From contig NC_073348.2 in assembly GCF_027580225.2 (NCBI RefSeq), positions 26,802,501-26,866,500 on the forward strand: a DNA stretch of 64,000 bases. The letters run 5' to 3'. Each line of letters starts with the position of its first letter. Position 1 is the stretch's first letter. Made by a program: the position numbers and the translations under genes. The notes under the pieces were generated by a model. The model ran no database searches, was not told where the DNA came from, and was given only the letters and a program-made list of their open reading frames with translations. This DNA is from Misgurnus anguillicaudatus. Its lineage: Eukaryota > Chordata > Actinopteri > Cypriniformes > Cobitidae. This document shows, piece after piece, positions 44,901-55,254 of this stretch.

Positions 44901-45442
44901 CAGCGCGCACACGAGTGAACATTATCCCGTGAATGCGCAAACGAAACCGATGTCACAAGAGAGGTTGCAGCTGTCCCATAGCAACAACAGGGTTTGATGC
45001 TTTACACTGGTTTCAAAACCTTTTAGAAATATACACTGTAAAGCGCAAGCAAAACAAATTGTGCTATTTATTGTTCAACGCGTGCCCTATATGGTTATTT
45101 TAAATTTAAATAGCTTTGAAATTGTAACTTAGGTCGTAGATGTCAATACTTTATCATCTCTAAATTGTCTCTTGAACAAGCTTTGTGCGGCTTTTCTGAT
45201 AATAGCTCGCGCTTGGTTGGTGCATACAAGCTCTGTGATACGACTATTCTAACTATTCTCGACATATTGCGAAAAGACACGAGTAGAGCCGAGGCTGCAT
45301 ACGAACAGTTGCGGAAAGTGACGAAAGATTCCGGAAGGGACCTCATGACGGGAAGCAGCGTTGAGCGGCTAGTAAAGACTTCAGATAATTCCTGAACCTC
45401 TCGAGCACGTTTGAGAAATACTTTTGTGTTTTTGTAAACATC
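44771..45442. promoter_or_regulatory. Head-to-head fat3/chordc1 promoter interval
   Basis: Only ~672 bp separate the inferred fat3 5' exon end (minus) from the chordc1 start codon (plus). The interval holds CpG-rich sequence near 44,885-44,945. At 45,329-45,336 an ETS-type TTCCGGAA core also fits the inverted TTCnnGAA half of a heat-shock element, with another GAA at 45,323-45,325 one base out of ideal HSE spacing. No TATA box was obvious. The sequence from ~45,160 to 45,442 is probably chordc1 5' UTR/promoter. Confidence 0.5.
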
Positions 45443-48400
45443 ATGTCTGTGTTGTGTTATAACAAAGGTTGCGGGCAACGTTTTGATCCTGAGAACAATT
45501 CAGATGGTGAGACTTTAGAAAACATAAGTTAGCCGATTTGCTATAGATAGCAGGGTACATTTGAATAAGCAAACCAGTGATGTTTAAAAACCGTATGTCT
45601 GATTTACATTTATTGATAAAGATGTATTATTTAAGAAACATTATGATGTTTGTTTAAAGAGTGTCGTGTACATTTTATTGAAACGTTTGCTATTACAATA
45701 ATTTTAAGGTTACCGATGTTTAAAGAGAACTGTCTTATATAATCAAAGTTTCTGAATTAGTGTCGGTGTGTTAAATTTTTCTTTTCTAATATATAATATA
45801 TATATATATATAAATTTAAATATGTATTTGGTTTTAAAGATGCTAGAAACATTCAAAATATTTTTGGACTTTACCTACAAAGCTATATTTTGACATTGAC
45901 TGTCATTTCCTCTCATATACAGATGCATGCACATACCATCCTGGAGTTCCAGTGTTTCATGATGCATTAAAGGTATGGAGATTGGATTACATTTATTTAC
46001 TTAAAGGAAAACACCACCGTTTTTAACATTTTACTATGTTCTTACCTCAACTTAGACAAATGTATACATACCTATCTTTTTTCAATGCATGCACTTCAAC
46101 TTTGCACAGCGCGTTGTGAATTTGTTAGCATTTAGCCTAGCCCCATTCATTCCTTAGGATCCAAACAGGGATGGATTTAGAAGCCACCAAACACTTAAAT
46201 GTTTTCACTATTTATAATTTTTACACAAGTAAATATGGTGGCAAAAAATAAAACGTGGCGAAGTGGATAAAAATGAGAAACATACTGTATGGCGGAAGAA
46301 CACTTAGTTTGCAGCACTTGGAAGCGTTTGGTAGTTTTTAAATTTATCCCTGTTTGGATCTTAAGGAATGAATGGGACTAGGCTAAATGCTAATACATTC
46401 ACTCTGCACTGTGCATAGATGAAGCACACACATTAAAAAATATAGGTATGTATTAAACCATCTAAGTTGAGGTAAGAACATAGTAAAATATAAAAAAACT
46501 GTGTTTTTCTTTAATAATGAGCTGCTTGTTGAGTTAAAACTATTTCTGTTCTGTGCTGTCTTTCAGGGTTGGTCTTGTTGTAAAAGACGAACAACTGATT
46601 TTTCGGATTTCCTCAGTATTGCTGTAAGTCCTACAGTACATTGAATATAAGGCATACTGTATTGCATGTTCTTATCAGCCCCTATGCAACCCATTACAGT
46701 TTTGTAAAATTCACAATAAAATCAGTTGTTCCCCCACACAGCGGCTTTCCAAATTTTTTTCATTTAGCTATTATTGACACAGCATAATTTTCTGGAAAAA
46801 TCTTTAGATTGACAACAGAACAAGGGATGTTTCATGTTTCACTGGCTTTTTGAATGAATAGATGTACTATAGGCAGTGACATCACTGCCTGCGAGTAACC
46901 TGACAAACTTCCAAATCCCATTTAAATGCTGTTTTCTGCACAGCTGGTTAATTGATATGCAAAGTAATGCATAAAAATAGAATTTTATAATAAGCAGATT
47001 TATGATTAGTTTTTCGCATAATTTAAAAATGCACTCATGGTTTGAATCATTGTAAAGGAGTTTGTCTGCCTTTTTGAATTGAACTGTCTTTTAGGGTTGC
47101 ACGAAAGGTCCACATAATCAAGAGAAGCCCGCTGAGCCAGTCAAACCAGAGGTGAAATCCACTGCTGATAAGACTGCAAACGATAAACCAAAGTTTGATG
47201 AATGCATCATCCAAGCACCAAAACCTCTCGAATCAATCCAGCGACCAAGGTAGTCAGAACCTTCATCTGTGCATTAAAGCTACAATACCATAAAGAACAA
47301 TGCATTCTTATTGATAGTCTTCCCAGCCAAAACCCTCTTTGTCACATCCTCTATAGGAGAAATGACAGCTGTTGTTATGGTCTTTGTAGTTCAGATGAGC
47401 CTTTCTCAACACTGCAGAAGAAGATTTCTCCTTCACTCAAACAGGCTTTAGAAAAGCTCAAATTAACAGATGAAAATGCACCGGTGGATAAAGGTAAGGA
47501 CACCTCTCCACATCCTTCTTGTGTGCATTTGTGTCTTTCGTTTTCTCTTTATATCTGTCGTTATTTTCTGATGCATTTTACTTTCTTTTTTTATTATTAT
47601 AGAAGAGGAGAGTGATGAAATTAAGATAGGGACGTCTTGTAAAAATGGAGGCTGCGGTAAGGTACTGTATCCTCTTCTGTTCATGGTACACTTAAGTTTC
47701 TTTAGTCTGTCATTAAAAAAAGGTTTCTTATTTGTAAAGCACTGAATCGAAAAATTATTGTCTGTACTCCGTTTCAGAAAGTTGTGTTTTTTGGCACACA
47801 CAATATTAATGCGGAAAACTGAACACAGTGATTTTTCTTTTTAACTATAACTTTCTTTAAATAACTTATTCTTGTATCTGTACATCTGTGTAACTACTAT
47901 GCATTTCATTGTGATCGTCTCTTTCTGAGTGTAATGCATAAGCATACACAATTTGTTTGTGAATAAGTAATGATCTTTTTTAATTAGCCAGTATCTTGCC
48001 CGTCTATCGCTTCTGGGGAAACCGCAAACACAAATATTTGTTCATTTTAATTATTTGAATTTTGCCACGGACTGTTCATACACAATTTGGAAACGCAGAT
48101 GTAAACAGAATATGTGATCGCTTTTCGATTTGGACCGTCATCCTCATCTGGATTCACCCACCGCCACCGACTTGATATGCAAGATAGTGTGCATATGCCA
48201 TCAAACAAGAGCTGTTTACTGGCAAGATAGCATCTGTCAATGTTTAGCCTACATTAAAGATGAATAAATCAGCATAATTTCACATGCACGCTGCTTTGTC
48301 TATGTGTCAAAGATTCTTTTATCTGATGTTAAATTAACGATTTCCATCCATATTTTCTTTATTGGCTGACATTTCGGTACATCCCTAATATACGTTATTC

Positions 48401-51400
48401 TGTTTCACAGACGTTCAGCGGACCAGCCAGTGATGATGAGATGTGCTTGTATCACGCCGGTGTACCTATCTTCCATGAAGGGTAAATTAGCTGCTGATCA
48501 AAATTTAATACTACTAGAAAAGTTTTGCCTGAGCAATCTCTGATATATCACGTCCGTGGAGTCTGCAATTAAGTGCTTCTTTTTTATCAATTTCCATGAA
48601 GGAATGAAATACTGGAGCTGCTGTAAGAGGAAAACCTCAGACTTCAACACTTTTCTGTCTCAGGAGGGCTGTACCAATGGAAAGCATCAGTGGAGAAAGA
48701 AAGATACAGTAGGTTTCCCTTTTCATTTTTATTGGAGACACGAACTATTACCGTTTTCGAATTATTACAGTACCGCTAATTCCTCAAAGGCACTGCATTT
48801 CCATGCCTCTAAATGGCTCATCATATAAGTAAACCAATCTTGTTGTTAATTGTGGGGTTTTGTTCATATGTATGTACAGGGAAAGAAGGTTGTGCCGTGC
48901 CGGTTTGACTGGCACCAAACAGGAAGTCAGGTCATCATTTCCATTTATGCCAAAAATTCAATACCGGAACTGAGCTCGGTGGAAGGGAACAGCACTGTGG
49001 TGAGTAGATGTGCCATAACGTTTGTTGTCCAACGTACAAATAGTTGACGATTGTGATTGCTAATAGTCGAGTTTAATGATGCTTTTCCATTGCATAGTAC
49101 TCCACGGTTTGGGTCAGCTTACTTTTGGGGGCTTTTCCACTGGGTGCAATACGTAGTAGCCGATACTTTTTTAGTACCACCTTGCTTGGGCTTCCAGGCT
49201 ATCCGAGCTAATAACAAAACGTGATATGAATACACTGTAGATCACTGATAGGTCTGAGAGAATCGTCACTACCAGCGGCATCGCTATAATGTATAAGATT
49301 AGCTTTACCTTCATGCTAGCTTGCACTGTCTCGAGTAAACATGTTGTCATTTGTGCTTTGCTATAAGTTCCCAAACTCCCTTTTAGCGATGAAAAACATC
49401 CACAGGTTGAGAATCTTACCATTACAGTTTTTTTTTTCCAAACTTGCAGTTTGTGGCGGCACATTCGCAACGCGCACGTCCGCATATAAGCTTTAATGTA
49501 ACTTAAATGAGGATCAGAGGAGCATCGACTGACGCCATGGGTGTTTGTACAGAAAATTTCATGTGATACAGAGGTAGTGATAAACGCGATGTGCAAACAT
49601 TTATTTGTGGTGGTCAATTTTAATTTTGTGGGAGACTGAGAAATAAATAAATGTATGGGGATGTACAACAACGCTCTCACTTGTATGATGTCACAGCAGT
49701 AGGCAGAGCAAATATAACAACATGCCTATAATAGGGCTGAAACGATTCATCGAGTTACTCGATTTACTCGATTCAAAAAATTCCTCGAGGCAAAAATTCT
49801 GCCTCGAAGCCTCGTTAAATTCCTATGACGCGCACTACACGCGCCGAGATCTGATTCACACGGACCGTTGTTCAATGTTCAGGAAGCACATCATAGCGCG
49901 TGGTACATTTTGAATTTAGTTGGCGTGATGGCGGAGCGAATATGTCCATAAACGGCAGAGAGAGAATGTTTAAAGTTTGGGATCATTACATTCAGCATCT
50001 GAACCAAAAACATCCACTGCTGTTTCACCAAGCGTCGATGAAACAAGGTAACATAGCTTTCGCTGATTTTAATCCCATACTGTATTTGTAGCAATGTCGT
50101 TATGCGGTTTGACTAGATATGATGTTTAGCTTTGATGTTTTCGTATTCACGTTCAATTGCTTAAAAAAGAACCCCTTCACAAACACGCATGCACTTTACA
50201 GGTGTGTGTACCAAAAAAACGGCTCTACAGTGCAATCATTTATGGGCAACTTGTAATCTGACATATTTTGTTCCATAATAATAATCTCTGTCTTATTGGA
50301 GTTTAGCATAAGGAAGTTATTCTCTCTCCCGCGAGTGCATCACATATGCTTAAACTTTTATGTAGCCACGCAACAATAATTTCAGCATGCATTCACTGTA
50401 TACAGCGGGACGTGATGTCGTAACGCGTTTTTTTCGAACGGATTCTTAACCTAAAATGCACCGCAATGCAAGTGATGCAAACCAAATCCAGCGTTCTATT
50501 GAAAAGGAATGTATGTTTTTCTGCCGTACCAAAATGCAATGAAGCAACTGAACGTCTGACTGGGGTGTCACTCTTCGTCAAGCACAGCACGCGTGCACAC
50601 AGAAACACAGGTGCACGTGTGCGCGCACACACACAAGTTGTTACCATAGCAAATAGGCTCACCCCAGAAATGATATATTACATGTTAGTAGCCTAATGGT
50701 AAATGCTGCAGGTGTAGAAATGTACATAAACCAGATATTTACTTTGATGTCAGTGCTAGATTACAGCATGAAACCTGTTATGCATATTAATAAATTAAAG
50801 TGCTTAATTGTTGGCACTGGCACTTATAAACTTTGAAATTAATAGGCTTATTTTTTGGAGCCAAATACCTCAGTTTTTTTTAGAAATAAAAGCCAAATGC
50901 TTGAACATTTTACAGCCACGTCATTTTCGTTATGCATTATTTGTTTTGGTTGTTTAAAAACACAAACAAAATTTTTATCCGATTACTCGATTAATCGATC
51001 GATTCAGTGCTAGATTAATCGATTACAAAAAGAATCGATAGCTGCAGCCCTAGCCTATAATCCCTCCCACTTTGAAGTGTTACTAAACTCGATGGAAAAG
51101 CTAATCAAGCCAAAGTGAGGTGAGCTGACCCGACCTGACCCAAATCAAATTGTGGGGTACTATGCAATGGAAAAGAGCCTCGTAATATTTTTTTTGAAGT
51201 ATGTTTCAACAAACACAATAGGGTTGCAAAGATGCGTCGTCTGCGAAAATTGTATCGACATCTTTGATTATGTTTACATGCATGAAATGTGCTGACCCAT
51301 TCACACACCCAACAGTCGATTTTTTGTTTACACATTACGCGTACAGACAATATAGCGGGAATACGTGTAAATGCGCCTTTTTTTGTGAACAGACGTCGAC

Positions 51401-54299
51401 GCGTAATTGCGTAGATGTGTAAACCCCAACGACTGCATTTTCAAAATAAAAGTTACATCCAGCATTGTAGCCCCATGCTATTTTTTTGTTATTGATCGAC
51501 ATTGTATCGACATGTTTGATTATGTTGATGTGCATGAAATGTGCTGACGCATCACATTATTTTCGCACACCAAACGATCAAATTTTTTACACATTACGTG
51601 TACAGACAATATAGCGGGTGTACGTGTAAATGCGCCTATTTTCGTAAACCAATGTTGACGCATAGAAGCGTTATTGCGTAGATGTGTAAACCCCAAGGAC
51701 TGCATTTTCAAAATAAAAGTCACATCCAGCATTGTATCCCCTACTGCTTATTATGCCTTTATAATGTATTTTTTGCACAGTGTTAGGCAGAATTTTATGT
51801 GGCATTAATGGTGCTTTATGACGTAAAGTGTTGATTGCGCTTTACATTTTTATTTATACTGAAAATGTTAAAATTAACAAGGTAAAGTTTTTTTAAGAAA
51901 ATAATTTTAAAAGGTTTGAAATACTGATAATAGATTAATCAACAACAAAAAATCTAAATTGTTAGCTGCAGCACGCCCCAGTTTTTAAATGCTTATAGAC
52001 GCAGCTTTTTCTGAAAGCATTTTTCATGCAGTGCTTTACCGCATTTAACGTAAACACAATAAAACTTAATTCCACTAATTTACAGCTTTACTGTATTAAG
52101 CACTGATTAAAAACATTCATTGTCGGACATTGCCTGTTGTGTGTGTTCAAAGCATATTAGGAGCAGTCTATTCTGCAATCACTCTCTTGTTGCATTAATG
52201 TTATACGCCAATCAATCGATTGATTTCAAAGACGCCTAATAAGCCATAAACTCACAATTATGAAGAACTCCATCGCACATATCTTCCAGTTATTATCTTT
52301 TAATGATGCAAGAATATTCTGGTACGAATGATAAAGTGTAGCGTGAGTGCAGGGGGGACAATCGCACTTGAGTACGGTTTAGTCCGGTTAAGTGTAGTAT
52401 GAGTGTGCCCTTGGTAGGCTGAATCCACAGGTATATTCCTGCTGTGTTGTGGAATTAACCTAAAGGACTGTGTTTCTCCTGAAGTCTGTTGCTGGTACTT
52501 TGGCTCTTGATGTCTGTAGAAAAAAGCTCCAGACTGTTTGATGTCGTAGATTCAATGTTGCATGCACGCAGTGGTTCTTATCTAACACACAGCGGGGATG
52601 ATCGCCCTGTGAGCCCAAGCACTCAGGTTACTTTGAAGTACATCGTTTCTATCCAGGATAGGTTTTTTCGATCTCTATCAGATCTGTAATGTGCAATAAA
52701 AAGTTATTATTCTGCTTATTTATTTGTTCAAGACTTGTTCGTTCTCCCATTGAAGGACTGTATTGTCTATTTATCGCAGAGAAACGCATCTGATTATGAT
52801 TGTGAAAGCTGTCTGATTAAATATGCGGGCGTTCCTTAACACCCACCAATCGATTAGTCGGTCACACTACTCACTAACTAGCTAGGTGTGCTCCTGTATA
52901 GCTTAGTGGTAGAGCATGGTGTCAGCAGCTCAAACAGTCATGGTTTCAACCCAGGGAACACACATATTGATAAAAGTGTATACTTTGTAAGTCACTTTGG
53001 ATAAAAGTGTCTACCAAATAGGGCTTGCCTAACGATTAGTCGCAACTAATCGTTTGCCAATAAAAGTTTGTGTACTGTGTATGTATATATTTAAGAAATA
53101 TTTGTATGTGTATATACATTTTTATATTTATATATAATTTATATTATATATAAATATAAAATTAATTATATAAATATATATTTTTCTAATTAAATTAGTT
53201 AAAATGATATATTTTTCTTGTTACAGCTCAAAATCCATATTTTATTCGAAGGAGAAAAAGAATTTGAACAGCAGATAAGTTTGTGGGGGGTGAGTATTTA
53301 GTGCAAACCTTTAAAGCAACTATAAAACAACACTTTCATTAGGTTTTCTTTCTTTTTTGCTATTGGTCAGACAAACAGATCCCACCCCAAACTCATGTTG
53401 CTCAAATAAAAAACACAGTTCAATGCCATTTCATGGCAATACATGATGCCACGTTTTACGAGGTGGCTAATTTGTACGATCTGTTTTTACCCCTGTGATG
53501 TTGGGGATGGGGTTTTGTTATTATTTTTTATGATAATCGTATGTTTTTGTACAATTCACTTCGTACAAATTCATACGAATTTTCCAACTTGTAAAATACA
53601 CACAAATTCTTGTTTTGATATCATTACAGAGCCGCAATTGATTTTGTTTGAATCAACTTATGAATGGCTTACTCCGTACAGTATATTCGCCTGGAAGAAA
53701 AAGTGCTTTTAAAGGGGACATATCATGAAAATCTGACTTTTCCCATGTTTAAGTGCTATAATTGGGTCCTCTGTGCTTCTATCAACCTAGAAAATGTGAA
53801 AAAGATCAACCCAGTAACTTAGTTTTGATTAACCATTCTCTGCAAACATGTGAAAAATAGGTAATTGAAGTTTGGCTCCCCTTGTGATGTCAGAAGGGGA
53901 TAACACCGCCCCTTAACCTGCACTATCCAACCACAGCACTGCTATTTAGTGCAGAGATCAGCTCATTTGCATTTAAAAAGACACCCAAAAATGGCACATT
54001 TTTGCTTATACCAACAAAGTGGCAAATTTAACATGTTACATAGTTGATCTTTATGGTACTTTGAGCCAGAACTTAAAAATAAGCACCATGTTTTCTATAT
54101 CATTTCTGTAACACGTTTTTGTACCCTTCTTAAGGTAATTGACACCAGCAAAAGTTTTGTGAATATGATGGCTGCCAAAATTGAGATTATGTTGAAGAAG
54201 GCGGAACCAATGTCGTGGGCTCGTCTGGATCTACCACCCGTTGTTCCTCCAAAGAAGGAGGAGAAAGTTATCGACAGTGAAGATGAGTGTGATGATTAA
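45443..54299 (+). CDS. chordc1: chordc1 (Morgana/CHP-1), CHORD- and CS-domain HSP90 co-chaperone
   Basis: Coding exons: 45443-45506, 45923-45972, 46567-46623, 47095-47249, 47390-47493, 47603-47661, 48411-48480/1, 48602-48708, 48880-48999, 53227-53289, 54135-54299. The product is ~337 aa (human 332). CHORD1 spans residues ~5-64 ([37 protein letters not shown]). A linker carries [15 protein letters not shown]2 spans ~155-215 ([30 protein letters not shown]). A CS/p23-like domain spans ~225-312 ([37 protein letters not shown]). The tail is acidic (SEDECDD). The CHORD Cys/His residues bind zinc, and the protein binds HSP90 and restrains ROCK/centrosome amplification (family knowledge). Every junction keeps frame except exon 7/8, which is off by one base (see findings). 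The exons are immersed in transposon-filled introns. Confidence 0.93.
46001..46514. mobile_element. TTAA-flanked palindrome in chordc1 intron 2
   Basis: TTAAAGGAAAACACCACCG ... GTGTTTTTCTTTAA; arms include GAATGAATGGG...CCCATTCATTC and TACTATGTTCTTACCTCAAC with its complement. 514 bp, no ORF. Confidence 0.8.
47670..48405. other. chordc1: chordc1 intron 6
   Basis: No clear element ends. Apparently ordinary intron. Confidence 0.25.
49081..51176. mobile_element. Outer element with CTTTTCCATTGCATAGTAC ends
   Basis: Left CTTTTCCATTGCATAGTACT and right GTACTATGCAATGGAAAAG are inverted; sub-terminal TTTGGGTCAGCTTAC and GTGAGGTGAGCTGACCCGA also pair. The hAT at 49732-51052 is inserted within it, leaving ~0.77 kb of outer sequence. 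Confidence 0.7.
49732..51052. mobile_element. hAT-like element with perfect 8-bp TSD (GCCTATAA)
   Basis: Ends TAGGGCTGAAACGATTC and GCTGCAGCCCTA; GCCTATAA lies at 49724-49731 and 51053-51060. Sub-terminal TCGATTACTCGATTAATCG words. Short ORF at 49900-50091 ([20 protein letters not shown]) could be a scrap of transposase DNA-binding region, but I cannot confirm this. Confidence 0.85.
51218..51975. mobile_element. Second hAT-like element with an internal 251-bp direct duplication
   Basis: TAGGGTTGCAAAGATGCG at the left; GTTAGCTGCAGCACG at the right. Inside, two direct copies (~51,249-51,480 and ~51,500-51,742) share CAGACAATATAGCGGG, GTGTAAATGCGCCT and GCATTTTCAAAATAAAAGT. Confidence 0.6.
51980..52880. 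other. chordc1: chordc1 intron 9, unassigned
   Basis: No coding exon fits; no clear element ends. Confidence 0.25.
52888..53030 (+). repeat. tRNA-derived SINE
   Basis: Head GTATAGCTTAGTGGTAGAGC (A-box) and TGGTTTCAACCCAGG (B-box), tail GTAAGTCACTTTGGATAAAA and GTGTCTACCAAAT. This is the complete head-to-tail arrangement of a HE1/Deu-like fish SINE. Confidence 0.75.
53709..54075 (+). mobile_element. Truncated copy of the 36212-36616 element
   Basis: TTAAAGGGGACATATCATGA ... ATGGTACTTTGAGCCAGAAC. Right end missing; similarity ends ~60 bp before chordc1 exon 11. Confidence 0.75.
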
Positions 54300-54710
54300 A
54301 ATAAGAGACTTTAAGAATGACACAGTGTACACTCTTAAAAATTAAGGTGCTGAATGGTTCCATAATGAACCTTTAACATCTGAAGAACTTTTCTGTTTCA
54401 AAAAAGGTTCCTACCAAGAAGAACCTTGACAATGTTATTATGTCATTGCTATGAAGAGCCGTTTAAGCACCTTTATTTTCAAGTGTGTGGTATTGTGAGA
54501 TACAGCTCTGAATTAGTCTAGGAATTCATCCTTTCTCTTGACGAATAAAGCATGAACGCATTATGTAAATTCTGAAAGCGATTATTTGTCCAGATTTTAA
54601 AATATTTATTGTATAAGGCATATTTAGGGTTTAAATAAAGCTCCCTTTCATGCACACCATCAACAAAAGGCTGTTTTATTTGACAAACAGTCCTAATAAA
54701 GCATTTCACA
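54300..54710 (+). other. chordc1: chordc1 3' UTR with three possible poly(A) signals and an embedded MITE
   Basis: After the TAA at 54297-54299 there are AATAAA hexamers at 54544-54549, 54634-54639 and 54695-54700. A short palindromic element (54,330-54,487; ends CACTCTTAAAAATTAAGG and CCTTTATTTTCAAGTGTG) sits in the UTR before all of them, so it would be transcribed. Which signal is used cannot be read from sequence. Confidence 0.6.
54330..54487. mobile_element. Small MITE in chordc1 3' UTR
   Basis: Inverted ends CACTCTTAAAAATTAAGGTG and its partner CACCTTTATTTTCAAGTGTG; internal GGTTCCATAATGAACC and AAGAACCTTGAC. Transcribed with chordc1 if the mapped stop and poly(A) signals are right. 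Confidence 0.7.
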
Positions 54711-55225
54711 TTACAGTTGTTTTTAATCTCAAGTAATCTGTCATTGCAGCATTGCTAAATATGGTCTTATTTAGAGCTATGGAAGAAATGCGACGTCCGG
54801 TTATAGCGAGTAAAGAAATATGGGTGAGCATTTAGGAATCAAGTCAATATTTTTGCAGAGAAACACATTAAAAACTTGCCACTCGGATAGCTTTAACCTT
54901 TTGCATACCGAATTGCAATTTCTTGTCAAATTTATAGCAGCCGTTGCACTGCAAAGGCAGCAATGAATAGATATTAAACCAGCACGTGTTGAGATGCTAG
55001 ACATGTCTCAACTTTTGGCTCATGACAACAGCATTGATGGCATAAAGCCTAAAATAACTTCAAATTTTGCTTTCTTGTCAGGTTCCTGTGTGTCTAATAT
55101 TTCCTTTTAAGTTTTCACTTCTATTGTATAAATGTAGCCACAATGCCTGCTATTCAAGGTGTTTAACCACTAGAATCCCCTTGCCACAGACAATAAAATG
55201 AAACTGACATACTGCAAAAATACAC

Positions 55226-55231
55226 TTTATT
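55226..55231 (-). terminator. Poly(A) signal of the importin-alpha gene
   Basis: AATAAA on the minus strand (TTTATT at 55226-55231) begins 24 bp after the TGA (55257-55255), implying a very short 3' UTR. The gene converges tail to tail with chordc1, whose last poly(A) signal is at 54,700, leaving roughly 0.5 kb between the ends. Confidence 0.6.
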
Positions 55232-55254
55232 CCATTTAGACGTACTAAAACAAG

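Noticed and set aside
45143..45478. Overlapping 111-aa (minus) and 76-aa (plus) ORFs at the chordc1 promoter
   Set aside because: Both overlap the chordc1 5' UTR/exon 1 region on opposite strands, have no known domain, and the plus one lacks an ATG start (begins TTG).
47202..47615. 137-aa plus ORF spanning chordc1 exons 4-6 introns
   Set aside because: Reads across introns; real exons 47095-47249, 47390-47493 and 47603-47661 have proper splice sites and match the family.
49171..49680. 169-aa minus-strand ORF in chordc1 intron 9
   Set aside because: Lies within a palindromic transposon remnant, no recognisable domain, low-complexity-like composition; chance ORF.
49900..50091. Short ORF with [16 protein letters not shown] as a domesticated gene
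   Set aside because: Only ~60 codons inside a non-autonomous hAT-like element; perhaps a transposase scrap, not a gene.
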